Positions 9,415 through 16,773 of a DNA stretch of 64,000 nucleotides are shown here, piece by piece (within the stretch, counting starts at the first letter, position 1; each line of letters starts with the position of its first letter). The position numbers and the translations under genes were made by a program. This DNA comes from Nocardia tengchongensis (lineage in GTDB: Bacteria > Actinomycetota > Actinomycetes > Mycobacteriales > Mycobacteriaceae): the NCBI RefSeq assembly GCF_018362975.1, contig NZ_CP074371.1:6758001-6822000 (forward strand), written 5' to 3'. The notes under the pieces are model-generated. The model saw only the letters and a program-made list of their open reading frames with translations, was not told the DNA's origin and did not search any database.

Positions 9415-10188
9415 GTGCCCGGAAAACGAGACATCGCCACCCGCCGCGAGCTGGCCGATCCGTCCGCACCTTCCGAACTTCACGGGACCACCACCATCGC
9501 GGCGAGCGGTGCGTCCAGCGTCGCGCCGGTGCTGTCGTCGGTCGCCCAGGACTATCTGAAAGTGATCTGGACCGCGCAGGAGTGGTCGCAGGAGAAGGTG
9601 TCGACCAAGCTGCTGGCCGAGAAGATCGGCGTCTCGGCGTCGACGGTGTCGGAGGCGGTGCGCAAGCTGGCCGATCAGGGGCTGGTCGAGCATGCCCGCT
9701 ACGGGGCCATCACCCTCACCGAGGACGGGCGCCGGGCCGCCATCGCCATGGTGCGGCGGCATCGGCTCATCGAGACCTTCCTGGTCAACGAGCTCGGGTA
9801 CGGGTGGGACGAGGTGCACGACGAGGCCGAGGTGCTCGAGCACGCGGTGTCGGAGACGTTGATGGACCGCATCGACGCCAAGCTCGGGCATCCGGACCGG
9901 GATCCGCACGGCGATCCGATTCCGTCGGTGGACGGCGCGGTGCCCACTCCCCCGGCCCGGCAGCTGAGCGATTTCGGGGCGGGCGAATCCGGGCGGGTGG
10001 CACGGATTTCCGATTCGGATCCGGCGATGCTGCGCTACTTCGATTCGCTGGGCATCGCTTTGGACACCCCGATCGCGGTGGTGGAGCGCCGCGACTTCGC
10101 GGGCACCATCGCGGTGCGTGTGGAGGAGCGCACCATCGATCTGGGCAGCATCGCCGCCGAGGCGATCTGGCTCAGCGAAGTCCACTAG
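9415..10188 (+). CDS. mntR: DtxR/MntR-family metal-dependent regulator (SirR-like)
   Basis: Metal-responsive repressor of 257 residues. The N-terminal winged helix (SVAQDYLKVIWTAQEWSQ, then VSASTVSEAVRKLADQGLV) is followed by a metal-binding and dimerisation domain (HRLIETFLVNELGYGWDEVHDEAEVLEHAVSE) and a C-terminal SH3-like FeoA domain. It resembles M. tuberculosis SirR (Rv2788), also found beside ribF and rpsO, so it more likely senses Mn than Fe. The start is uncertain: GTG 9415 (leaderless, with a -10 at 9402) or ATG 9376. It has a longer Thr/Ala/Ser-rich N-terminal extension than the relative. Confidence 0.9.
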   Translation: MPGKRDIATRRELADPSAPSELHGTTTIAASGASSVAPVLSSVAQDYLKVIWTAQEWSQEKVSTKLLAEKIGVSASTVSEAVRKLADQGLVEHARYGAITLTEDGRRAAIAMVRRHRLIETFLVNELGYGWDEVHDEAEVLEHAVSETLMDRIDAKLGHPDRDPHGDPIPSVDGAVPTPPARQLSDFGAGESGRVARISDSDPAMLRYFDSLGIALDTPIAVVERRDFAGTIAVRVEERTIDLGSIAAEAIWLSEVH

Positions 10189-10290
10189 CGTCCGACGCCC
10201 GAAAAGTATTCGGGCCTAAACGGATTCACGACGCAAGACCCATGATCAGTGGTCTCCCTGCGCTGCCGCCGCTGTCATAGCTTGACGCGC

Positions 10291-10554
10291 ATGAAACGTT
10301 CGCTCGCCATTACCGCGGTCGCCGCGGCCATCGCTCTCGGTACGGCGGGCACGGCTGCTGCCGCACCGCTGCCGCTCGAGAACACCACCGCGGTCGCCAC
10401 GCCGGTCGCCACGACCGATACCGGATCGGCGGCCCTCACCGGTTCCAGCGAAGTGGCCGGGATGATCCTGCTGGTGCCGAGCTTCGTGGCGACCCTGGTG
10501 GTCTGCCAGCTGTATTCGCTGTCGGGTCAGACGCCGGGGCTGTGCATCTGGTGA
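10291..10554 (+). CDS. Small secreted protein
   Basis: An 87-residue protein with a clear signal peptide (MKRSLAITAVAAAIALGTAGTAAAA, cleavage near residue 25). A Thr/Ala-rich segment, one hydrophobic stretch (VAGMILLVPSFVATLVVC) and two cysteines follow. Similar small exported proteins are common in Nocardia and relatives, but I do not recognise a function. It ends 33 bases before the convergent inhibitor gene. Confidence 0.7.
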   Translation: MKRSLAITAVAAAIALGTAGTAAAAPLPLENTTAVATPVATTDTGSAALTGSSEVAGMILLVPSFVATLVVCQLYSLSGQTPGLCIW

Positions 10555-10587
10555 TGCCCGCACCGAGGGTGCGGCCGGGCACGGCGC

Positions 10588-10887
10588 TCAGGCGGGCGCG
10601 GCCGGAGTCGCCCGGGAGGTGAGGGTCGCGAGCAGCGGGGAGACCTCGGCGGGCACCGACGGCTGACTCCACCGATGCGTCCGGGTCCGGGTTCCGTCGG
10701 TGACGGTGAGCTCGTAGCTGAACCCGTCGGGAACACCGGTCCCGGCCGATCCGGCGGGGTCGCCGGTGAGCAGCCCCGCCGCGATCCTGGCATCGTCGGG
10801 CGGCAGGTCGGCGGCATCGACCTCGGCGGTCATGTCGAGACCGGCGAACCCACCCGACCGTCGATAGGCGATGCGTATCGGCGACAT
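10588..10887 (-). CDS. Emfourin-type M4 peptidase inhibitor
   Basis: A 99-residue protein. Its sequence (IRIAYRRSGGFAGLDMTAEVD near the N-terminus, then PDDARIAAGLL and FSYELTVTDG) fits the protealysin-inhibitor emfourin family, whose members block M4 metallopeptidases and are usually encoded next to them. Here it follows the M4 gene by 25 bases on the same strand, so it is the likely cognate inhibitor and cytoplasmic safety partner. No signal peptide is present, matching the leaderless protease. The family call rests on sequence pattern plus context. Confidence 0.75.
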   Translation of the reverse strand: MSPIRIAYRRSGGFAGLDMTAEVDAADLPPDDARIAAGLLTGDPAGSAGTGVPDGFSYELTVTDGTRTRTHRWSQPSVPAEVSPLLATLTSRATPAAPA

Positions 10888-10912
10888 ACGGACGAGCGTA
10901 GTCCCGATGCGA

Positions 10913-11958
10913 TCACTGCACCGGAACCTTCACCGCGTCCCACCCGGCCTGCACCGCGGCCGCCTCGGAGCTGGTGGCGCCGAACCGGGTACGTGCGTTC
11001 TTCAGCGTCAGGGCCGCGAACGCGGCGAAGGTGCTGTTGGGCTTGAGCCTCGGGTCGTTGAGGGTGTCGTACCAGATCGTGCCGGGCGCCTGCCATGCCG
11101 GTCCGCCGATGGTGATGGCGGTGACGGCGAACGCGCGGTTGGGGATTCCGGAGTTGATGTGGACGCCCCCGTTGTCCGATGTGGTCTGCACGAAGTGGGC
11201 CATGTCCGCCGGCTGACTGTCGTGCTTGTTGGCGGTGCCCGGCGCCGTCATCGACCGCAGCGCCGGTTTCAGCAGCGGCCCCACGATGTCGGCGCCGATG
11301 AGCCAGTCGGCCTGCGCCGCGGTCTGGCCGAGGTGGTACTGCTTCACCAGCGACCCGAACACGTCGGAGATCGATTCGTTCAAGGCACCCGACTCGCCCG
11401 AGTAGACCAGGTTCGCTTCGTGCTGGGTGACGCCGTGGGTCAGCTCATGGCGATCACGTCGATGCCCCGGGTGGTGTCGGTCAGGATCTGGCCGTCACCG
11501 TCGCCGAAGAACATGTGTCCCTGGCCATCCCAGAACGCATTGTCGAAGGCGGTGCCGTAGTGCACCAGCGCGGCGATCGGCATGCCTTGGCCGTCGATCG
11601 AATCTCGTTGGAACACATCCCAATACAGCGAGTAGGTGGCGCCGAATCCGTCATACGCCGCGTTGACGGAGGCGTCGCCGGACGGCGGGTCACCCTCGCG
11701 GCGGGCCAGAGTGCCCGGACTCGGGCTCTGCGAATGCCGTTGGTCGTAGATCCAGCGGTGCGGGGTGCCGCCGGCGGCGGCCAGCGCGAGCCGGACGGGC
11801 GCGGCGAGCCGGGCGGCGGCCTCGGCGCGCGCTTGCCGGAACGAACTGTCCACGTCCAAGGCCGCCAGGACCGCCAATCGCTGTGCGGGCGTCGCGTCCC
11901 GGGCCAGCGAGACCAGCAGGTCGGGCGGCAGGATGCAGGCGATCGAATGTCTTGTCAT
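10913..11958 (-). pseudogene. Protealysin-like M4 metallopeptidase, frameshifted at HEXXH
   Basis: A thermolysin-family zinc peptidase of ~348 residues if the frame is restored. It starts at ATG 11958 (GGGGGAGAGG upstream) with a short protealysin-type propeptide (CILPPDLL) and no signal peptide. The first frame runs through DGDGQILTDTTRGIDVIAMS and stops at 11440. The other frame continues with ELTHGVTQHEANLVYSGE, NESISDVFG (third zinc ligand) and the C-terminal HFVQTTSDNGGVHINSGIPN. One base is missing in the G pair at 11449-11450; with GGG the motif reads VIAHELTHG. The break falls on the catalytic motif, so the gene as given is dead; sequencing error is an alternative. It lies between an S1-type peptidase and an emfourin-type inhibitor. 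Confidence 0.85.
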
Positions 11959-11977
11959 GACCTCTCCCCCTCGGTGT

Positions 11978-12916
11978 TCAGGCGCGGACGAGGCTGCGGT
12001 GCGCCGGATCGGAGATCCAGTCGAGCAGGCCCTTGACGTCCTGGGTGAAGTACGGACCGTACTCCACCGTGTCGCCGTCGTTGATGTGAAAACTCTGCAG
12101 CCCGTTCGCGTATTGGCGCGCCGAGCCGTTGAAATCGGTGATCCACGGTCCGCCGCTGCTGCCGTGCTCCATGTTGTCATTGGTCAGCCCGATGGTGCCG
12201 GGCGTCGAACTGGTTTGCACCATGCCCAGGGCCTCGTCCATCTTGTTGCCGTCGAACGGGGGGCTGGGTGTCGCGGGATAGCCGACCGCGTCCCAGAGTC
12301 GGCCCGCGGTGGCGGCGTTCCACAACAGGCCCAGCCAACCCACCCGATTGCCCGGGGCGCTGTCGAACCAGACCATTCCGTAGTCGAAGGCACGGTCCCC
12401 GCGCTGCGTCCACGCCGTCCAGGCCGCGACCGAGTTGTAGTCGAAGCGGAAGGCCGGGTCGGTGTTGGCGCGACTGGGATAGGACGGGAAGAACGCCAGA
12501 TTGGTGGACCAGTTGCCATTGCCGAAGACGCAGTGGCCGGCGGTGAGCAGGACGTTCGGCGCGATGAACGCCGCTGATCCGGCGAAGTTGCCGCCGTTCT
12601 GGGTGAAGAACAGCTTGCCGCAGGTGGTGTACGGGTAGGCGAGCGGGTTCAGCACCGGGTCGGCGTCACCATTGCCCGAATCTCGTTGTGCGCGTGCGGT
12701 TCCGTTGTGACCCGCCGGAGTGTGTCCGGCCTTTCCGGATGGCTTCGGTTGGACCGTCTGCCGAGCCTGCGCGGCCGCGGGCTCCTGCGGCAGCGGAACC
12801 GGAATGGCGGCGGCTCGACGTTCAGGTGTCCAGTATTCTTCGCCGGCTTCGATGCCGGCCGAGTCGGCCGGGCCGGATCCGACCACGTAGTTATCGTTTT
12901 CGCGTGACGTACTCAT
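11978..12916 (-). CDS. Trypsin/V8-like serine peptidase (S1 clan)
   Basis: A 312-residue chymotrypsin-fold peptidase. Catalytic His is in LLTAGHCVFG, the likely Asp in GDRAFDYGMVWF, and the nucleophile in HGSSGGPWITD. The ~90-residue N-terminal part is Pro/Ala/Gln-rich with no signal peptide, so export (if any) is unconventional. The ATG at 12916 with GGTGAGGGA upstream was chosen over an upstream ATG at 12961. It is 19 bases before the M4 gene and probably the first gene of a three-gene peptidase and inhibitor operon. Confidence 0.85.
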   Translation of the reverse strand: MSTSRENDNYVVGSGPADSAGIEAGEEYWTPERRAAAIPVPLPQEPAAAQARQTVQPKPSGKAGHTPAGHNGTARAQRDSGNGDADPVLNPLAYPYTTCGKLFFTQNGGNFAGSAAFIAPNVLLTAGHCVFGNGNWSTNLAFFPSYPSRANTDPAFRFDYNSVAAWTAWTQRGDRAFDYGMVWFDSAPGNRVGWLGLLWNAATAGRLWDAVGYPATPSPPFDGNKMDEALGMVQTSSTPGTIGLTNDNMEHGSSGGPWITDFNGSARQYANGLQSFHINDGDTVEYGPYFTQDVKGLLDWISDPAHRSLVRA

Positions 12917-13033
12917 TCCCTCACCCCCGAGGTGGATAGTGGATGGGCCTGCGTGGCCCATCTAAAGGGTGAGCCGGTCCGAACCGGAGGGCATGAGTAC
13001 TCGGCTACTCGAATCGCCGCGCCGACCTGTAGG

Positions 13034-13495
13034 TCAGTACTGGCCTTTGATGACGAAGTAGGAACCCCGGATGGTGCCGGCCAGTTTCGACTTCTGTCGC
13101 GCGAATTTGAACGAGCCGAGTTCCTCGGGGACGTCCATTCCGTCGGAGAGTTTGAATCCGACGGCTCGTTTTCCGGCGTCGTCGAGGGTGTACATGACGT
13201 TGATCGACAGGCCGTCCTCGTAGAACACGTAGGCCATTCGAATGCCCTCGACCTCGAATTCGGTGGCTTCGAGCGGGGTCGCGGCGATGACGATCCGGCG
13301 TTCGTCGGCGAGGATCTTGCTGACCCAGGCGACGGTCTTCTTCGCCTTGCTCGCGGGTTCGACCGTGAACACGTGGTCGTACTTGTTCTTGAAGTAGCGG
13401 GCTTCGTTCGCCCTCAAGCCCGCCAGTGCGGGTGCGACCGGAGACGACTCCAGGCCTTCGGTCGAGACGTCGGTGAAGTCCACTGCATACGACAT
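13034..13495 (-). CDS. Hypothetical protein (153 aa)
   Basis: Unrecognised soluble protein. It is rich in Lys and aromatic residues, with no signal peptide or membrane segment, and ends FVIKGQY. An AGGAG ribosome-binding site lies 7 bases before the ATG at 13495. A degenerate copy with two internal deletions sits at 16052-16264, upstream of the NRPS, so this locus was duplicated. The strand and spacing do not clearly tie it to the adjacent alpha/beta hydrolase, although the duplicated block included the 3' end of that gene too. Confidence 0.65.
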   Translation of the reverse strand: MSYAVDFTDVSTEGLESSPVAPALAGLRANEARYFKNKYDHVFTVEPASKAKKTVAWVSKILADERRIVIAATPLEATEFEVEGIRMAYVFYEDGLSINVMYTLDDAGKRAVGFKLSDGMDVPEELGSFKFARQKSKLAGTIRGSYFVIKGQY

Positions 13496-13594
13496 GTCGA
13501 ACTCCTGAACGTGTTTGTCCGCTGAAGATCGGACGCGGCTCTCGAATTCGTGCGCAATCCTAACTTCGTGGCGTGGCGGGGCCGGGCACCTCCA

Positions 13595-14500
13595 TCACGC
13601 GAGTCGGTGGCCGCCCTTCTCGACCTCGTGCACGAGTCCGGCGATCTCATCGGCGAAGGCGGAGAACAACTCCGGGGGCAGGCTGTGGCCGAGGCCCGGG
13701 TAGGTGACCAGGCGGGCGTCGGGGATGGCCGCGGCGGTGGCGCGGCCGCCGCTGACGTCGATCATCGGATCGTCGAGCCCATGCAGGACGAGGGTGGGCA
13801 CGCGCAGGGTCCGCAGCCGGGCCGTGCGGTCGGTTTCGGAGGCCAGCACCGCCAGGAAGTGGCGCATCATGGCGGCCTGGTCCACGCCGCGGTCGTAGGC
13901 GCGGCCCGCACGGTCGGCCGCGGCGGCCTCGTCGAAGGGGAAGCCGGGTGAGCCGACCGCCCGCACGTTGCGGACCTGCCAGGCGATGTAGCTGTCGCGG
14001 TCCTCGGGCCGGGCGCCGCCAGCTAGGACGCCCGGCTTCGGGTGTCCGACAGCTGGATCGCCCGTGGTGGAGGACATGGAGGTCAGCGACAGCACCCGCC
14101 GCGGGTATTCGAGGGCGATGGTCTGCGCGATCATGCCGCCCATGGACAGGCCGACCAGGTGCACGCCGTCGATTCCGAGCGCGTCGAGCAAGCCGACGGT
14201 GTCGGCGGCCATGTCGGACAGGTTGTAGGACGCCGAGGACGTGTCTCCGGCCATGGCCGCGGCGACGTCGGGTGCGGGTGCGTCGGTCATGCGCGTGGAG
14301 TGTCCGGCGTCGCGACTGTCGAATCGGATCACCTGCAGGCCGCGTTCGACGAGGGCGGTGCAGAATTCCTCGGGCCAGTGGATCATCTGCGCGGCGCCGC
14401 CCATGATCAGCAGCACCGGCGGGTCGGCGGGATCGCCGAATCGCTCGTAGGCGATGTCGATTCGCGCCGGACCCACCCGCCGCGCTGTCTGCTCAGTCAT
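13595..14500 (-). CDS. Alpha/beta hydrolase
   Basis: A 301-residue hydrolase of the alpha/beta fold. Nucleophile elbow GLSMGG (around residue 120), acid in HGLDDPMID and catalytic His in YPGLGHSLP are all present, and the oxyanion strand reads LLIMGGAAQMIHWP. No signal peptide is seen, so it is cytoplasmic. This fold includes aclacinomycin methylesterase-like and lipase-like enzymes; the substrate cannot be told. Part of its 3' end is duplicated at 16265-16363. Confidence 0.85.
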   Translation of the reverse strand: MTEQTARRVGPARIDIAYERFGDPADPPVLLIMGGAAQMIHWPEEFCTALVERGLQVIRFDSRDAGHSTRMTDAPAPDVAAAMAGDTSSASYNLSDMAADTVGLLDALGIDGVHLVGLSMGGMIAQTIALEYPRRVLSLTSMSSTTGDPAVGHPKPGVLAGGARPEDRDSYIAWQVRNVRAVGSPGFPFDEAAAADRAGRAYDRGVDQAAMMRHFLAVLASETDRTARLRTLRVPTLVLHGLDDPMIDVSGGRATAAAIPDARLVTYPGLGHSLPPELFSAFADEIAGLVHEVEKGGHRLA

Positions 14501-14601
14501 GATTCCTCTTCCGTTTTACCGCTACGACCAGCGATTATGGATGGCCGACGGGGGCTTGCGGCAAGTACCCGTGCGCGGTATACGTTGAAGTGGGGGAAAG
14601 A

Positions 14602-15336
14602 TCAGGCGAGCCGGTGGCCGCCGTCCACGTGCAGCACCGTGCCGGTGACGAAGGCGCTCTTGAGCAGTGAAACCACCACCACCGCAATGTCTTCCGGTGT
14701 CCCCAGCCGCCGGGCGGGCAGTTTCTCGGCCATGGCCTGCAACCGCTGTTCCTTGTCGTCCCACGGCATCCGGTCCCAGATCCCGGTCGTCACCCAGCCC
14801 GGCGACACGGCGTTCACCCGGATCGGAGCCAACTCGACGGCCAGGGCGCGGGCGAGCCCTTCCAGCGCCGCGTTGACCGACGCCACCATGGCCCCGCCCG
14901 CCGCCGGTCGATACGCGGCGATGCCGGAAACGAAGGTGAGCGAGCCGTTCCCGGTGAGCCGCGCGTGCTTGGCCAGCAGCATCGACCCGATCAGCTTGGT
15001 TTCGATGAACCCGCGCCCGTGCTCGAAATCGAAGGTCGCGATCGGCCCGTAGGTGCCCGCCACATCCGCGGCCGTGCTGATGACGTGATCGACGGTCCCG
15101 ACGGTCTCGAATATCCGCGAAACCTGTTCCTCGTCACTGACATCCGCCTGCACCGCACTGACCTTCCCCTCCCCCAACTCCCGCACCGCGTCGGCCAGCC
15201 GCTCCGCCGACCGCCCGACGATCACCACCTCGTACCCGTCCGCCAGCAGCGCATCGGCGATGGCGAACCCCATCCCCGACCCACCGCCGACCACCACTGC
15301 GCGCCCCGCCTGCTGCCCAATTCCGTTCTGTGTCAT
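14602..15336 (-). CDS. SDR-family protein, atypical active site
   Basis: Short-chain dehydrogenase/reductase of 244 residues. The cofactor-binding motif VVGGGSGMG is near the N-terminus and a NAD(P)-site aspartate lies in VQADVSD. The usual Tyr-x3-Lys is not seen: the matching region reads AAYRPAAGGAMVASVNAALEGLARALA, with Met/Val where YxxxK is expected. The C-terminal RVNAVSPGWV segment is normal. It may be a redox-inactive or divergent member. The ATG at 15336 was chosen as the family-length start; the ribosome-binding site is weak. Confidence 0.8.
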   Translation of the reverse strand: MTQNGIGQQAGRAVVVGGGSGMGFAIADALLADGYEVVIVGRSAERLADAVRELGEGKVSAVQADVSDEEQVSRIFETVGTVDHVISTAADVAGTYGPIATFDFEHGRGFIETKLIGSMLLAKHARLTGNGSLTFVSGIAAYRPAAGGAMVASVNAALEGLARALAVELAPIRVNAVSPGWVTTGIWDRMPWDDKEQRLQAMAEKLPARRLGTPEDIAVVVVSLLKSAFVTGTVLHVDGGHRLA

Positions 15337-15464
15337 GCCATTCAGCAAACCGTCGCTGCGCACCGTGGTCCACGACGCGCGACCGAACGCGCATGAGGCT
15401 CGGCCTAACACCCGAAGTCCGGGCTAACGTCGGTGCCGAAGGGAACGACCCGAGGGGGAACTCG

Positions 15465-15950
15465 ATGACTGACGAATCGCTGGCGACACAGGTGCGCCGG
15501 GTTTGGATCGGGTCCCGCAAGGCCCGCGAACGGATCGCGGCGGGGCTTGCCATTCCTGGTGCCCTGCTGTGGGCGATGCAAGCGCTCGGCGCGTGGATCC
15601 AGTCCCAGGAAGGCAAGTGGCAGAGCACCGCCTACCTGTCCGCGGGCGATTCGACGATCACCGCCGACAACTTGCTGGCCTTGCTCGGCGTCGCCTTCCT
15701 GCACATCGTAGTCCTGCTGGGTATCGGCGCGGTACTTCTCCTGCGTGGCAAGCCAAGCGGCCGCTACCTCGTCGTGGCTGGGTCCGCCTTGGTAGTCCTC
15801 GGCCAGGTTTTCGCGGCCGTCCTCGCAGCCATCCCCATCGACGCCTTCTCCACCTCCGCCCCCGCCAATCTCGTCTTCGCCACCCCTCTCGTCATCTTCC
15901 CCGTGGCCACCATCGCGTGCCTGCTCAACAGTGGATGTCGCGAAAACTGA
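15465..15950 (+). CDS. Four-helix membrane protein of unknown function
   Basis: A 161-residue integral membrane protein with about four hydrophobic helices (near residues 25-45, 70-95, 100-125 and 130-155). GAGGGGGA precedes the ATG at 15465. I do not recognise the family. The last ~33 codons form part of the 205-bp direct repeat that recurs at 42161, where only this 3' end is present. The original neighbour was probably the convergent small protein now at 42234-42506. Confidence 0.7.
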   Translation: MTDESLATQVRRVWIGSRKARERIAAGLAIPGALLWAMQALGAWIQSQEGKWQSTAYLSAGDSTITADNLLALLGVAFLHIVVLLGIGAVLLLRGKPSGRYLVVAGSALVVLGQVFAAVLAAIPIDAFSTSAPANLVFATPLVIFPVATIACLLNSGCREN

Positions 15951-16056
15951 TCCGCGGCGCGACAGTGATCCCGACCTCCCCAGCCTTGGGCCCGAACCGC
16001 TCCGCCGAGAACTGCCGAAACGCCTCCACCGACTCCCACACCTCAGCCACCCGAAT
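15852..16056 (+). repeat. Left copy of 205-bp direct repeat flanking NRPS island
   Basis: Colinear without gaps with 42161-42365. The last ~69 bases are identical and the first part differs at scattered positions. It spans the 3' end of the membrane-protein gene and the 3' end (minus strand, ~44 codons) of a convergent gene whose complete copy lies beside the right repeat. At its right edge it runs into the degenerate copy of the 13-kb locus. Confidence 0.9.
15925..16056 (-). pseudogene. C-terminal fragment of the 42.2-kb dimeric-barrel-like gene
   Basis: On the minus strand this reads IRVAEVWESVEAFRQFSAER through to a stop at 15925. It matches the last ~44 residues of the small gene at 42234-42506. 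The 5' part is missing, replaced by the duplicated 13-kb block. Confidence 0.8.
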
Positions 16057-16363
16057 CGCCGCGCCGACCTGTACGTCAGTACTGGCCCTTGATGACGAAG
16101 CAGGAACCCCGGATGGTGCCGGCCAGTTTCGACTTCTGCCGCGCGAATTTTTGAACGAGCCGAGTTCCTCGGGCACTTCCATGCCGTCGGAGAGTTTGTC
16201 GGCGAGAAGCTTGCTGACCCAGGCGACTGTCTTCTTCGCCTTGCTCGCGGGTTCGACCGTGAAGTCGGCGCCCGCCCTTCTCGACCGCGTGGACCAGGCC
16301 GACGCTCTCATTCGCGAAGGCGGAAAAACAACTCCGGGGGCAGGCTGTGGCCCAGGCCCGGGT
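16052..16363 (-). pseudogene. Degenerate, internally deleted copy of the 13.0-13.7 kb locus
   Basis: Three blocks match the earlier region. 16052-~16198 matches 13012-~13158 with a two-base insertion; ~16199-16264 matches ~13306-13371; ~16265-16363 matches ~13604-13703. The first two blocks derive from the 153-residue hypothetical gene and the third from the 3' end of the alpha/beta hydrolase. No frame is intact. It abuts the left direct repeat at the shared string CGAAT. Confidence 0.85.
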
Positions 16364-16773
16364 ACGACTCGGCGCGCGTGTGCCGCCCCGAGAAAGCGGT
16401 GACCCGCGCGTTGCGGGCTCCAGACCGAGAACCATGTACCAATGTTGCGCGATCCGGATCGATGCATGTTAAGCTCGTGACCGCCAGATCGTTGAACTTT
16501 GTTCTGACCGAATTTCCCTGGGTGGTAGTGGATTTCGCGTACTTGATCGGCATTCCCTCCTGTGGCCTGTGAACGCATAGCAGCGTGCCGTTCGAGAACG
16601 CGGCTCGAAAGCTGTATGCCGGGTATGTTTTGAGCCCGCGTTCTTTGCCAGATGTTCGATTTTTCGGGCGTTGAGATACCGGGAAACGTTGACGGACGGG
16701 TGCGGGGGGAATTGTCGCACTGCGGCGTGGAGTCCGAGTTGGATTCCAAAGGCCGACCAGTGAAGGGGTCCAG
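16364..16773 (+). promoter_or_regulatory. Upstream region of the NRPS gene
   Basis: About 410 bases without a gene, with somewhat more A/T than the surroundings from 16430 on. It must hold the NRPS promoter. I see no convincing -35/-10 pair and no IdeR-type iron box. AAGGGG at about 16760-16765 serves as the ribosome-binding site for the ATG at 16774. Confidence 0.45.

Noticed and set aside
16430..16480. Promoter pair TTGCGC / TAAGCT upstream of the NRPS
   Set aside because: Spacing is 19 bases and the site is ~300 bases from the start; not convincing enough to annotate.
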